Shown here in pieces: positions 1-13,894 of a stretch of DNA of 64,000 bases. This DNA is from Stagonosporopsis chrysanthemi (taxonomy: Eukaryota; Ascomycota; Dothideomycetes; Pleosporales; Didymellaceae): positions 1-64,000 of the forward strand of contig JAFISE010000087.1 in the NCBI GenBank assembly GCA_022560025.1. Reading direction: 5' to 3'. The position numbers were made by a program, and so were the translations under genes. Each line of letters opens with the position of its first letter. The first letter of the stretch is position 1. A model generated the notes under the pieces. It did not search any database and had not been told where the DNA came from. It saw only the letters and a program-made list of their open reading frames with translations.

Positions 1-1892
1 CTTAGTCTTTTGTTTAGTAGTGCTAGCTATATAAGTTGCTACTATCTTTAGTTTTTTAAGAAGCTAATATTTTGCTGCATAGTTAGTATTATAAGCTTTG
101 CTAATAGTTACTTTTTTTAATAGCAAAGTAAAGCTCTAGTTCTCTGCTAGATTGTGTAGATAGAATTGCTAAGCTAGCCCTTAAAAGAGAATATTAAATT
201 AGTAAAGTAGCTTTTCTTAGATCTACCTTAGCTGCACTAATTAAAGACGTAGCAAATCTTAGCCTCGTAAGTTACAAAGCCCTATTATAATTAGCTTTTG
301 CAATTTAATAAGTAGCTATAATAACTATATTAATAAGACTGTTCTATTTATCTAGTTTAAAGCAATCTAGAAGATATAAACTACTAGTAAAAGTAAGTAG
401 CTAAGGCTTATCTTCTTGCTTAATATAGAGCTGTTAGACGTCTTCTTTAGAGTCTATAGCTATAATAATAGTATGTAAAATTATATATAAGTATAGTAGT
501 TGTTGTATTTAGGTTACTAACTAGATACTAGTTTGCAGCTTTGTTTTTTTAAGCTAAGTAGCTTATATACTGTAAGCAAACAAAAACACGCTTAAATTAT
601 AAGACTTTTATACTTGTAGTTTATATATCTACGCTGTAAAACATTAGATTAACTAGAAAACAGTATTATTAAAAAGCACGTCTTGCGTTTAATATTATAG
701 TAATCTATTATAGTTATTTATTACAGTTATCTATTACAGTAAAAGCTAGCAAGTTAGCTACAAAGCTATCTCTACTTGCAGATTTTCTAAGCTAGGCTAT
801 GCTCTACGTGCCTTACTATCTAATAATCATTAACTCTAGCTGTATATTTAGAGAACTTACCTAATTAAAGTTAGATTTATCTTAAAATAAGCTTATTTAA
901 AAGCACTTAGTTAGTTGCGTGTATAGAAATAATTATTATAGTTAGTTATTATATGTGTAGCTGTGCACTAAGCTGTAGCACTATAAGGCCTAACAAACTT
1001 ACTATAACTATAGAATATTTTATAAAATATTTATTTGTCTACCTATATCTACTTTCTATTTACTACTTATAACCTATCTATTACTTTGTACAACTACTAC
1101 TATACTGCTAATGTTTAAGAATATTAGGAGCAAGGCTAGCATACAGGCTGTTACTTAGAAGCTAAAAGCTAAGCCTTTTACTATAAAAGCTGCCTGCAAA
1201 ATACTTCTATCTGCTAAACTTACTTATAAACCTTAGCACTATAAGCCTAGTAGTAGGTTATTATAGGCTATTATTACAAAACTATTCTAATTCTCTATAG
1301 CTATTGCTCTTTGCAAAATCTGTTGCTACTAGAAGAGTAGCAAACTTCTCTTCTAGAAGCTGCTATTTGCGCGCCTTATTTACAAAATTACACAGTATAT
1401 CTAGATAATAAGCAATACTTGTTTTTAATGCTCTATAATTAAAGCTATTTAAAAAGCAAGTAAGGCTTTCTTAGTAGGATATTTTAAAGATATATATATT
1501 TGCAAATACAATTTAATATAAGTGCTAATATTATTAGATCTTAACCTAAATACTATATATGCAAAGAGAGTTACTATTTAGTAGAAGGATTCTAAGCTAG
1601 CTCTTTAATACTATAATAAGCTTAGTGCTTTTAGTAGTAGTAAAATAGTATTTAGCTAATTAGTGTATATATTTACATTCTAACTCTAATTCTCTAAGTA
1701 TGTCTATAAAGAGTAATAGTAAACTTTTTCTAAACTAATAATTACTTAATATAATAATTTGCTGTAATAATAATTCTCTATAATTCTAATATTTAATAGA
1801 GATATTTTCTTAAAAAATAATAGATTTAGACTGCTGCAAATCTTTTCTATATATAGTTAGAGTTAGCAAGGCTAATTTTTAGTATTTTTTTT
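1..1892. other. RIP-degraded AT-rich sequence, family not recognised
   Basis: No open frame, terminal repeat or protein motif could be recognised on either strand. The sequence has the same mutated word composition as the transposons to its right, so it is probably older repeat sequence. I could not assign it to a class. Confidence 0.5.
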
Positions 1893-2043
1893 AGCAACCT
1901 TAACCTAACCTCTACTCTAAGTAGAGACAACCTAACTTCTACCTACTTAGTATTAACTTAGTATAGGTAGAGGTTAAGTAAGAGTTAGGTACTGTTACGT
2001 GCTACTCTAACTCCTACCTAACTCCTACCTATTTAGTAGCCTA
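1893..2043 (+). mobile_element. 3' fragment of the hAT-like MITE
   Basis: This matches the right half of the 485-bp MITE at 14521-15005, including the shared core near 1920 (gtagagacaacctaac) and the motif gttacgtgctac near 2000. It ends in tttagtagccta, which matches the 3' terminal inverted repeat. The left half is missing and no target-site duplication was found, so it is an old truncated copy. The left boundary is approximate. Confidence 0.7.
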
Positions 2044-2942
2044 GCTATAGATAAAGAACTACAAGTAACTACAGGTTGTTAAAGAGTAAAATAGCTCCTA
2101 ATAGTCTATAACACTATAGTTAGCTAAAGCTAGATTTAGAGAGGACAAGAATAGCACTTCCTAGCTACTGCTAGCTAATTTAAGCTATAATAGGCTATAA
2201 TAAGGCATAATAGCACAGACTAAGACACTATCTTAAGGATCTAAAAAGGGTTCAATTTTTAAAAACACGTACTAATTAGTAGGTAGAGGTAAGAGTAATA
2301 GAGTAAAATAAAGAGGAAAAGACTATTATATAGTACTCTACTCTATAGCAGTAGTATAGTAAGTACAGACTATTATAGTAAAGATAAAGTAAAAGTAGGT
2401 AGGTAAAGGTAGGTTAAAATCTAGAAATTTAACAGAATTTCTAGATAGCTAAGATTACTACTAAATAAACCTCTCTAAACTACCTAGTACTAATATAGGC
2501 TATAACAGCTTACAGCTACTCTAAGAGCTCTAGAAGATAGTTGCCTAGATTGTTTAGTCTTAGAAAGAAGATATTGTTAGCCCTCTAGGTTTATAGAGGC
2601 TGTAAGGCTAAACAGCAGGGCCTACTATAAAGGCTAGAAGTCTACTATACTATTTCTACTTAGCAGTAAACAGTCTACTATCTACTAATTAAACCTGTAT
2701 CTAATCTCTAGATATTGTACTACTTGTTACCTTAATACCTTACTCTTTTCTATACCTCTAGACTCTAGGTTCTAATAATTTTCTAGTAAAACTAAAGTTA
2801 AGCTTTAGTTAGAGATAGTTAAAATATTAACTAAATTTTATATATCTATTTTAAAAGGCTAAAGTAGTCTAAAATTTTAAGTAGATATAAATTTACAAGA
2901 CAATTAGTCTTAAAAAGATCTAAGATAATAGCTTATTTCTTA
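2044..2942. other. RIP-degraded spacer left of the nested transposon stack
   Basis: AT-rich sequence with scattered taggtagaggt-like words (for example near 2280 and 2400) that resemble the MITE subterminal repeats. No complete element or coding remnant could be delimited. Confidence 0.4.
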
Positions 2943-2950
2943 GTTAATAG

Positions 2951-3228
2951 TAGGCTAGCAAATAAGTTTAGAGTATAAAGTAGTAGATAGAGGTTAGGTT
3001 AGAGTTGTATAGACCTTAGAGTAGTAGTTAGGTTAGACTTATATAGGCTAGAGGTAGAAGTTAAGTAAGAGTACTTCTAGTATAGGTAGAGGTAAGAGTT
3101 AGGTTGTATAGACCTAGGTTAGAGTTAGGTTAGGGGTACCTACTAAGGAACGTAATTTTAAGTTGTAATAAATAGCTTATCTTGCTACAAAATAACTCTA
3201 TTAAGGTAAGCCTACTATAGTATATAAT
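2951..3228 (+). mobile_element. hAT-like MITE copy 1, left half (split by retroelement A)
   Basis: It starts with terminal repeat taggctagcaaa and aligns along its length with the left part of the intact copy at 14521-15005. It stops at ataat (3224-3228), where the retroelement LTR begins. The matching right half resumes at 15513. The outer 8-bp target-site duplication is gttaatag (2943-2950), paired with gttagtag (15725-15732) with one G/A difference. Eight-base duplications and a TAGG-type terminus fit the hAT superfamily. There is no coding capacity. Confidence 0.85.
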
Positions 3229-3506
3229 TGTAAGAACAAGCCTAGTTCTTTAAGCCTACCTTATACTACCTAACAACTACCTAACTTAGATCTGTCTTCT
3301 AACTACTCCTTAGTATAGTCTTCTGTAAGCTTCTAAGTATAAGAAGAGAAGCCTCTATAGAGTTTAGATAGATAGTTTTAAAGTATTCTTTTGTACAAGA
3401 CCTATAGAAATAGAGATCTAGTCTTGTAGTTTATCCTAGTGCTTTTATACACCTTATAGTAGATACCTATACAATTTAGACTCTTCTAGCACTTTACATT
3501 GTTATA
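3229..3506 (+). repeat. 5' LTR of retroelement A
   Basis: This 278-bp unit starts tgtaagaacaagcctag and ends gttata. It is repeated with RIP-type differences at 9615, 13895 and 15235. The canonical TG...CA ends now read TG...TA, consistent with CA-to-TA mutation. Confidence 0.9.
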
Positions 3507-3699
3507 TTATACTTTAAAACTTGTCTTAGCTAGTAATAGCTTTATAATAATATTGCTATAGTTTGTTTAGTTATTTGCACAAGTATAGCTAGAGTATTAT
3601 GCCTAAACTAAACAAGTCTTTAAATTATCTATTTAATAGTTAGGATACTAGAGATCTTCTAACAACTAAAGCCTATAGGTTTAGAACTTCTTACAACTT

Positions 3700-6600
3700 A
3701 CTACTCTAGGATTAACTTTAGAAAAGCTGCGTTAGATTGCGCTAAGATAGATACTTAGAGACTATTAATAACCTACTTAATTTAGATATAACTCTAATAT
3801 TAGGCACTACTATAGAACCTACTACTTAGTCTTAGAACTAGTTAGAGACTAGACACTTTAAGGCCTTGTATTAGCACAACTGTCCCCTACTAACAATAGA
3901 TCTAATTTACAGCTATTCTACTACAATCTCTTAGAAGAGATAGCTTAACTATAGTAGAAACTTGCTTAGTTACGTGCTAGTCTTGCTCTAGTAGATTGCC
4001 CCTTACTTACAAGAGAAACACTACTAATAGGTGTACTATATTAATCTACTATAAGGCAGCTATTAGAAGCTAGCTTAGTACTTACAGTACGTAAGAAGCT
4101 CTCTAAAGAGGCTCTTAATATTAAGGTTCTTACTAATAGAAGTAACTCTACCTTTTAGTAATAGTATACTTCTATTTAAGACTAACTTAATATTAATACA
4201 GACTACTATCAGAGTGTACGTGCTTATATAGCTCTTGTCTAGAGTTATACCTCTAGATTAGCTAAAGAATACTTAGAACCTTAGTACTTCTCTAACAATA
4301 AGACAAATTACTTTTACACTATAGAAGAGATAATTACACTCCTTAAGACATACTTTGTTACTAGGAATAAGTAGGCAGAAAGCTAAGCAGTCTTTAATTA
4401 AATCTAAATAGAGAAATTAAAAGCTTTCTCTACTTTTAAGAGCTACTTCCTTAGTATAGCTATTAAAGGAAAAGTACTCTAATTAGAGTAGTTTTACTAT
4501 ATATAGACTAAAATCTCTCTAAGTATTTAAGTACCTAATCTAGGCTTTAAGCAGCAATAGTATAATTTCTTCTCTTAAGTAGTAGAATATCTAACTACTT
4601 ATAATATAGAAAGAAAGAACAAGTCTACTATACTAACTTATGCTATATTGCAACTCTTAAGATTAATCAAAGACTACTAGTTAGATATAAAACAGAGCTC
4701 TGTTATAACAAGTTAACAAGATTACTCTTCTTTTAGCTAATCTACTTACTTTACCTAGAGTACCTTTGTACTCTACTAACTCTCTAATATACCTATACCT
4801 AAAAAGAATATAACTCTAGAAGCTTACTATAACTATAGAAAGCTAGGATACTCTACTAAGAATTGCACAGTACTCTATGTACGCAAAATTAAGGTAAAGT
4901 AGAAAGATTTTGTTAATACTAAAGAAGACTTTAACAAGACTAATACAATCTCTATAGAAAATTGTCTTGCCTAAGAAGATTATCTTACTTAGGCTTAAGC
5001 TAATATAATATATCTAATCTCTTCTTTGTTTAGCAGTCTTTATTTTCTTACTTCTACTATTCTTTATAACTAAGAGCTTAGTATTTAACTTTGCTTCTTA
5101 GTTAACACTAGTGCCTAAGGATTTTTGATTTTAAACTCTAATATTATATATTCTATCTCTACTTTACTTTATAAACTTATCTGAAAGCTACTTTTTTTAG
5201 TTTAAGTTAAAGGTTTCTAGAATCAAATTACTTTCTCTGTAACCTAGTATATACAGTTATACCTTTTAGTTAATAGCTAAAAGGTGTATAACTACTCTTT
5301 TATTATTATAGACCTTAGATTACAGGATTATATTATTAGAATTAAGTAGTTAAAGTATTTTAAGCTATAACTTAATATAGATAAGTCTTAGTTAATATAG
5401 CTTACTAAATACTCTTAATTATATAAATCTATTCTGCCTATATTAATAACTTTGCAACAACCTCTTAGAAAATGCAAAGCCTAACAAGACATAGAGCAAC
5501 AGAATGCTCTATAGAAATAAAAGAGTATTAGCAACAACATAGTCTTGTACAACTATTTAATATATAAAAAGTATACTAAAGTTGCTTAAGTTTTATTTGT
5601 AACCTTTAGTGCTACCTAATAAAGTAGTAAATACTCTTGTAACTAGTCTAACTAAGGTTACTACTATTACTATGCTCTTAGCTAATACTTTTTACTTCTT
5701 AATAAAGAAACTATAAAATAAGTTCTTTACAACTAATCTATATAAGATTAATTATATTATAGAAGAAATGTGCAATTAAGACAACTCTAATAATGCCTAA
5801 CTAATCTAGAAATACTTACTAGCCTAATACTCTTAGTATACTAATATGTTTAGCAAGGCAGAAGCTAAAAGCCTTCTAGAATACTATTCTTATAACTATA
5901 AGATTGTTTTTAAAGAACTCTTACTAAACTATTACTTTTGTTTGTATAAACAGAACTTAGAAGAACTTAAAGCTACTAAGAAGCTTATACAAGAGTAGCT
6001 GTGCTATAGTTAGATTAAGTAAAGCTAAAGCCTATTTATATTACTTATACTGTGTATTTTAAAGACTAAATAGAAGCCTGTGTATCTATATAGACTATTA
6101 TAAATTAAATAATTTAACTTGCAAAGACTCTTATCTAATACTCTATATAGACAAGCTGCTTGCCTAAATATCTAAGGCAAAGATATTTACTAAGTTTAAT
6201 ATTTAATTAGCTTTTAACTAAATCTGTATAGATCCTGCCTTTAAAGAGTATACTATATTCTAGACATGTTATAGTATATATATAAGTATAAAGTCTTACT
6301 ATTTAGTTTATATAATAGCTCTGCTACGTACTAATACTATATAAACAATATTCTAATTAACTACTTAGATAACTTCTATATTGCTTACCAAGATAATATT
6401 CTTGTCTACTCTAAAGACACTTAGACATACTAGATATATATTAAAAAGGTTCTAGAATATCTTTGCTCTACAGGCTAGTATGTTAATACTAAGAAAAGTA
6501 AATTCTATATAACTTGTACTTAGTACCTTAGGTACATCTTTATAAATAAAGGTATTAGAGTAAATCCTAAGAAGGTATAAGTTTTAGCAGACTAAAAGCT

Positions 6601-8850
6601 ACTTACAACTATAACAAGTGTAAAATTATTCTTAGGCTGTACTAGTTTCTATTAACAATTTGTGCCTAAGTTTCTTTAAGTAGCAAAACCTTTAATTATA
6701 TTATAGAGTCTATTAAATACTTTTAAATAAACTCTAGACTACTAGGCTAGCTTTAAGAAGCTTAAACAGAGCCTGTTAGCTATTCTAACTCTATGCTACT
6801 TTAACTTAGACCTTAAAACAAAGCTTAAGACTAATATATTAAATAAAGTAGTAGCTAGCGTTATGTCTTAGAAACACGCAGACAACTGCTAGTATCTTAC
6901 AGCATTCTATAGCTATTCCTTATTAGGTTTAGAGCTTAACTAGGAGATCTATAACAAAGAGCTCTTTGCTATCTTTTAAGCCTTTAACAAGTAAAGAGCT
7001 AAGCTAATGTCTATACTAAATTAGATCTATATCTACTCTATCTACTATTTTCTAGAATATTTTATAACTACTAAAGTTTTAAATACCTAACAAGCTAAGT
7101 AGGCAGAAACACTTGCTTTGTTTAACTTCTAAATTAAGTAAACCTTAGAGAAGAATAACAAGAAGGCTAATATTCTTAGTTAAAGAGAGTAAGACCTAGC
7201 TAACCTTAAGACAACTTAGAAAGATAATTACTCTTAGGTATTATTAAGACTCTAATAACTTTACAACTATATTAACTTTAATCTTGCCTAAGTCTATCTT
7301 TTATATTTCTTAGTACACGCTATCTATACCTTGCAGCTAGAAATACAGTTAAACTTCTTAGAACTAATTAAAGCTATACTATAACACAATTACTAGGCCT
7401 TTAAGAAAGAGTAAAAATCTCTAGCCTCTAATTATTAGATCTATAACAGTCTACTTCTATACTAAGATTATCTATGTGTAGTCTAAGACTTAGTACTATG
7501 CACTTGCTTTATCTAAGAAGCTTACAACTAAGTATCTACTACTTACTTAAGTATAAAGAAAACCTACTAGCTACTATACTAATAGTATTACTAGCAGGCT
7601 ATAGAAGCAAGCTGTAAACAGTATATACAAAATTATATCTCTTGTTACTATGGTTATCTAAAACAGACTTAACTCTGCAGGTACCTGTACTTATTGCCTA
7701 TTTCTAATTAACTTATACAGCACATATATATAGATTTTAAAGATTTTTTAAAAGACAAAGCTAAATATAATTAAACACTTATTGTTATTAACTATTTAAT
7801 AAAGTATATAATTACTATTCTGTGCTACAAGACAATAACTATATAAGAAATAGCTTCTTTGTTTATTTAATAAGTCTATTGTTTTAGTTATACTCTAGAG
7901 TTAATAGTATTTAATTATAGACTCTAGTTTGTATTCTGTTTCTAGTCTAAGTTCTACTAGATTATTAGTATTTAAGTTAAGCTTTCTACTACTTACAATA
8001 AGAAAACTAACAGCTAAATAGAGATTGTAAATAAGTATATTAACTAGCAGCTACAACTATTTATAATATACTATTAAGATAACTAGTCTAAATTACTGCT
8101 GCGAATTAACTATATATAGCTTACTCTACTTTATTCTAGTATTAGAATAACTTTCTATTAAGTATTATTTAAAAGCAAACTAAGACAGAGCTAGTAATAG
8201 AATAGACTTGATATAGGTACAACTCTTTGTAACAACCTAAACTACTAAGATATACTTACTTTAGCAACTTGTATATACTAAGCTTAGAAAGTAGCTAATA
8301 AGAATATAGAAAAGGTATAGCTGTAAATAAGAGCTACTAAGGACAAGTATTACAGTCTAGTTAACTAGGCAGTAAGTAATAAGGTATACTTGTTAACTAA
8401 GAACTTCGCTGTTAAGTGTCCTAGCTAAAAGATATCTAACTTATAAGAAAGTCTATTTAAAGTTCTTAAGTAAGTTAGTTATTTATAGTGTTTAAAACTT
8501 TCTTTAAGTTTATAAATTTACAATGTTTTTGCCCTAAATATACTCTGCAAAGACTTAGCAGACTCTCTACCTAGATAGGAAGCTCTAAAACTCTTAATTG
8601 TCTTAATCTAAAGAGTTAAAGAATAGAAAGTGTATAAGATACTAGCAAGCAAGCTCTTCTAACAACGTTTAAAGTATTGTATAAGCTAGGTAGAATACAA
8701 CTTTAACTCTACCTAGTACTTAGTAGAAAACTTTAAAAATACTCTCTATAAGCTAAAAGTGTTTTATAATAAGTATCTTTAATTACTAGATCTTCTAAAT
8801 TAGTTACTAAATTAGATTAAATCTTAGAAAGAAAACAGCTAGTAATAGTT
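3700..8850 (+). pseudogene. gag-pol remnant of retroelement A
   Basis: Order read by eye through many stops: gag; a zinc-knuckle relic near 4820-4870 in which Cys and His codons have become Tyr (YYNYRKLGYSTKNC); a protease-like region near 5095-5330; reverse transcriptase near 6240-6660, with the catalytic motif decayed to AYQDNILVY near 6380-6410; RNase H near 6825-7100; integrase core near 7690-8200, including an IVNKYINQQL segment; and a chromodomain near 8625-8830. The changes are Trp and Gln codons to stops and Cys/His to Tyr, as expected for C-to-T and G-to-A mutation. Domain borders are approximate. Confidence 0.82.
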
Positions 8851-9614
8851 TAAGTAAGCACGTTATAAATTTAAAAGATAAAGAAAATCTAGACTACTCT
8901 AAACTCTTACTAACCTAGCTAAGTAATAAAGAAAAACGTCTACTCTACTATATATGTAGTAATTAAGCTAAAGCCTTACTAACGTTGCTTATCTCTTCTT
9001 TAGTGTCTACTAAGAGAGCATCTAAATTAGCTAACGCCTTTTTAGGTACTAACTTCTTTAGGCCTTTACTTCTAGTACTCTGCTATAGAGCTTTAACTAC
9101 TAGAGCCTATAGAGATACTACTACCTACCTTAGCTCTGCTACTTTATTGCGCAGAGACTTTACTTGCGCAGTAAGCGCTCTTATTACTTCTACTAAGGCC
9201 TAATTAGTAACAGACTAGATATAGTACTAATAAAGTAACATGTTAGCAGCTAATATCTATTAAAGCTGTGCAGTTACTATCTGTACAATACTTACTAAGG
9301 TATAAGCTAACTAACAAAGGTTATCCTAAGTAGTCTTACAAACAGCTTTTAAAGCTGTTGCTTCTAACTCTTTTAACTCTTTATCTTCTACTACAGCCTC
9401 TTCTTATATAACAAGATTACTTTAAAAAGTATTATACTTAGGTCTAATATAAATTAGCACCTATTTAAAAGTTAGCCTAAGGACTAATAGAAAAAGAGTG
9501 CTAAGATTAAACTAGACAATACTTCTTGTTTTAAAGTATATAATAAGTACACTTTAATAATAATACTTTATATAAGTTATACTCTACCTTATAGCTCTGT
9601 ATAAAGGCTTAGAT

Positions 9615-9892
9615 TGTAAGAACAAGCCTAGTTCTTTAAGCCTACCTTTTACTACCTAACAACTACATAACTTAGATCTGTCTTCTAACTACTTCTAAGT
9701 ACAGTCTTCTCTAAGCTCCTAGGTATAAGAAGAGAAGCCTCTATAGAGTTTAAATAGATAGTTTTAAAGTATCTTTTTATATAAGACCTATAGGAATAGA
9801 TATCTAGTTTTGTAGTTTATTCTAGTACTTTTATATACTTTGTAGCAGATACTTATATAATTTAAACTCTTTTAGCATCTTATGTTGTTATA
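9615..9892 (+). repeat. 5' LTR of retroelement B
   Basis: 278-bp LTR aligned end to end with 3229-3506. It is immediately preceded by the duplication tagat, and the sequence following it is homologous to that following the A LTR. Confidence 0.9.
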
Positions 9893-11828
9893 TTATACTT
9901 TAACACTTATTCTAGATAGTAACAGCTTTATAATAATATTGCTATAGTTTTATTTAGTTATTTGTACAAGCGCAGCTAGAGTCTAAATTATACTTAGACT
10001 GCAAGAGTCTTTAAGTTATTTATACTATAGTTAAGATTCTAGAGATCTCTTAACAACTAAAGCCTATAGGTTTAGAACTTTCTACAACTTACTGCTCTAA
10101 GATTAACTTTAGAAAAGCTGTGTTAGATTGCGCTAAGATAGATACTTAGAGACTATTAATAACCTACCTAATTTAGATATAACTTTAATATTAGGCACTA
10201 CTACAAGACCTACTACTTAGTTCTAGAACTAATTAGAGACTAGATGCTTCTAAGGCCCTATATTAGTACAACTGTCCTCTACTAACAATATATCTAATTT
10301 AGAGCTATCTTACTATAACCTTTTAGAAGAGATAGCCTAACTATAGTAGAAACTTGCTTAGTTACGTGCTAGTCTTGCTCTAGCAGATTGCTCCTTACTT
10401 ACAATAAAAACACTACTAATAAGTGTACTATATTAATCTACTATAAGGCAGCTATTAGAAGCTAGCTTAGTACTTACAGTACGTAAGAAGCTCTCTAAAG
10501 AGGCTCTTAATATTAAGGTTCTTACTAATAGAAGTAACTCTACCTTTTAGTAATAGTATACTTCTATTTAAGACTAACTTAATATTAATACAGACTACTA
10601 TCAGAGTGTACGTGCTTATATAGCTCTTGTCTAGAGTTAAATATCTAGATTAGCTAAAGAATACTTAGAACCTTAGTACCTCTCTAATAATAAGTTAGAC
10701 TGTTTTTATACTATAGAAGAGATAATTACACTCTTTAAGATATACTTTGTTACTAGAAATAAGCAGGCAGAAAGCTAAGCAGCCTTTAATTAACTCTAAA
10801 TAGAGAAATTAGAAGCTTTTTCTACTTTTAAGAGCTGCTTCTTTAGTATAGCTATTAAAAGAAAGGTACTCTAATTAGAGTAGTTTTACTATATATAGAC
10901 TAAGATCTCTCTAAGTATTTAAGTACTTAATTTAAGCTTTAAGCAGTAATAGTATAATTTCTTCTTTTAAATAGTAGAACACTTAACTACTTATAATATA
11001 GAAAAAAGGAACAACCTTACTATGCTGCTACTTCTAGTTTTGCAGCTTTTAAGATTAATAAGAACACCTTAGTTAGATATAAAACAGAGCTCTGTTATAA
11101 CAAGTTAACAAGATTACTCTTTTCTTAGCTAATGTACTTACTTTACCTAGAGTACCTTTATACTCTACTAACTCTCTAACATACCTGTACTTAAAAAGAA
11201 TATAAATCTAGAAGCTTACTATAACTATAGAAAGCTAGAATACTTTACTAAGAATTACACAGTACTCTATATATACAAAATTAAGGTAAAGTAGAAAGAT
11301 TTTGTTAATACTAAAGAAGACTTTAACAAGACTAATACAATCTCTATAGAAATAGTCTTACCTAAGAAGATTATCTTACTTAGGCCCAAACTAATATAAT
11401 CTATATAATCTCTTACTGTCTTATTTGTTTATTAGTCTTTATTTCTTTACTATTACTATTCTTTGCAACTAAAGGCTTAGTATTTAACTTTGCTCTTTAG
11501 TTAATACTAGTGCCTAAGGATTTTTGATTTTAAACTCTAATATTATATATTCTATCTCTACTTTACTTTATAAACTTATCTAAAAGCTACTTTTTTTAGT
11601 TTAAGTTAAAGGTTTTTAGGATTAAATTACTTCTTCTATAACCTAGTATATACAGTTACACCTTATAGTTAATAGCTAGAAGGTATACTACTGCCTTTTT
11701 ATTATTATAGACCTTAGATTACAAGATTATATTATTAGAATTAAGTAGTTAAAGTGTTTTAAGCTATAACTTAATATAGATAGGTCTTAGTTAGTATAGC
11801 CTGCTAAATACTCTTAATTATATAATCT

Positions 11829-12281
11829 TACGCTGCTCTAGGCTAGCAAGCTAGGTACCTCTGTGTACTTAGAGTCTCTAACTTTAGGTAGGTATAACTC
11901 TTTAAATACTTAAGATACAGCTTAGTAATATATCACACAATAGAATGCGCTAAGCTAGAGCTCTTAACAAAGCTACTATTTGCCTAATTTAGAATAGTTC
12001 CGGCTTAGTTATATCGCCTAGAATAGCTAGATAGTTTGTACTACCTCTACCCCTACCTAACCCTAGGGTCTACAAACTCTCTATAGGTTCTAAGCGATAT
12101 ATCTAAGCTAAAAATATTCTAAATTAAGCATGTAGTAGCTGTTTTAAGAGCTCTAGCTTAGCGTATTCTATCGTGTAATACATTATTAAGCTGTATCTTA
12201 AGTATTTAAAGAGTTATACCTACCTAAAGTTAGAGACTCTAAGTACATAGAGATACCTAGCTTGCTACTCTACGCTGCTCT
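11829..12281. mobile_element. Foldback (MULE-like) element with 11-bp target duplication, inside B
   Basis: The element proper is 11840-12270. Its two ends form long, nearly identical inverted arms of roughly 190 bp: the left arm begins aggctagcaagctag and the right arm ends ctagcttgctactc. The arms surround a short centre containing ccctaccctaaccctagg-like sequence. It is flanked by tacgctgctct at 11829-11839 and 12271-12281. Element A has the empty site at the matching position (about 5425). Duplications of 9-11 bp plus long inverted arms are typical of Mutator-like non-autonomous elements. No coding capacity was seen. Confidence 0.82.
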
Positions 12282-13894
12282 TATTAATAACTTTGCAACA
12301 ACCTCTTAGAAAAGGCAAAGTCTAATAGGATATAAAGTAATAAAATGCTTTATAAGAATAGAAAGAGTATTAGTAATAACATAGCTTTAGTATAACTGTT
12401 TAATATATAAGAAGTATACTAAAGTTGCCTAAATTTTGTTTGTAACCCTTAGTATTACCTAATAAAGCAGTAAACACTCTTGTAACTAGTCTAACTAAGG
12501 TTACTACTATTACTACGCTCTTAGCTAATACTTTCTACTTTTTAATAAAGAAACTACAAAACAAGTTCTTTACAACTAATAGATACAAGATTAATTGTAT
12601 TATAGAAAAAAAGTATAACTAAGATAACTCTAACAATGCTTAACTAATCTAAGAATACTTACTAGCTTAATACTCTTAGTATGCTAATATATTTAGTAAG
12701 GCAGAAGCTAAAAGCTTTCTAGAACACTGCCTTTATAACTACAAGATTGTTTTAGAAGAACTCTTACTAAACTTTTAGGCTCTTGCTCTTAGCGCTTTGT
12801 TATAGAGCCTTAACTACTAGAGCCTATAGAAATACTACTGCCTGCCTAAGCTCTGCTACTTTATCCTGTAGAGACCTTACCTGCACAGTAAGCGCCTTTA
12901 TTACCTATATTAAGGCCTAATTAGTAACAGGCTAAATATAGTACTAATAAAGTAACACATTAGCAGCTAATACCTTTTTAAGCTACGCAGTTGCTACCTG
13001 TACTATACTTACTAAGGCATTAGCTAACTAACAGAGGTTATTCTAAGCAGTCTTATAAACAGCCTATATAGCTGCTGCTTTTAGCTCTTTTAACTCTCTA
13101 CTTTTCTCTACTATAGCTTCTTTCTACGTAACAAGGTTGCTTTAAAAAGCATTGTACTTAGCTCTAATATAAATTAGTAACTATATAAGTTAGTAAAGGT
13201 AAATAGAAAGGTAAAGATAGTAATTAAACTAGACAACAATTTTTATTCTAAAGTGTATAATAAGTACACTTTAATAACAATACTTTGTTAAAAGTGTATA
13301 CTACTACATTCTCCTGCATAAAGGCCTAAATTAAATAAAAGTAGATAACTTAATAGGCTACTATAAGAGTGCTAAAAAAGACAAGTATTAGTATAGTAAC
13401 TAAAAAACAAGCCTAGTAATAGTTAGCAGTAATTAGATAGAGTTTTTATTTAAAGTACTTGCAGCAAGAATTAGTATTTATTAGAGAATAGAAATAGGCA
13501 GAGCACGTGTTATTAACTTAAGAAGCATGCTGTAAGCAATTTAACCTAATTAAGAAGTAGATTAAACGCGTTTCTATAGTTACTGTAACTTTAGTAAAAG
13601 CTACTCTATTATAGTATAGGCTCTTATAATAGCTATAAGCCTAGTAACAATCTAATTTACTTAGTTATTGTTACTAGAAAGCTTGCCTAGAATAGATAAG
13701 TATAGTGTAGCTAATATAGCTTATATAAAAAAAACTTAAATAAAAGTTAATAATAGTAAAGAAAGACTAGAGTCTTAGAATAAATAGAAGTTAGATATAT
13801 TCTATACTTTACTAAAGTTTAAACCTTTATAGTACAAGAATTCTCTTATAATCTTGCAGAATTAGAGATAATCTGCTTATAAGAAGGAGAGTAA

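Noticed and set aside
1..720. Possible minus-strand transposase relic
   Set aside because: A back-read gave a long region with few stops and faint resemblance to pogo-type transposases, but no catalytic motif could be placed, so it was not called.
8985..9203. 72-codon open frame inside the AT-rich block
   Set aside because: It lies just after the chromodomain remnant of retroelement A. Its homologue in element B (near 12780-12920) is not open. It is a chance frame in low-complexity TA-rich DNA.
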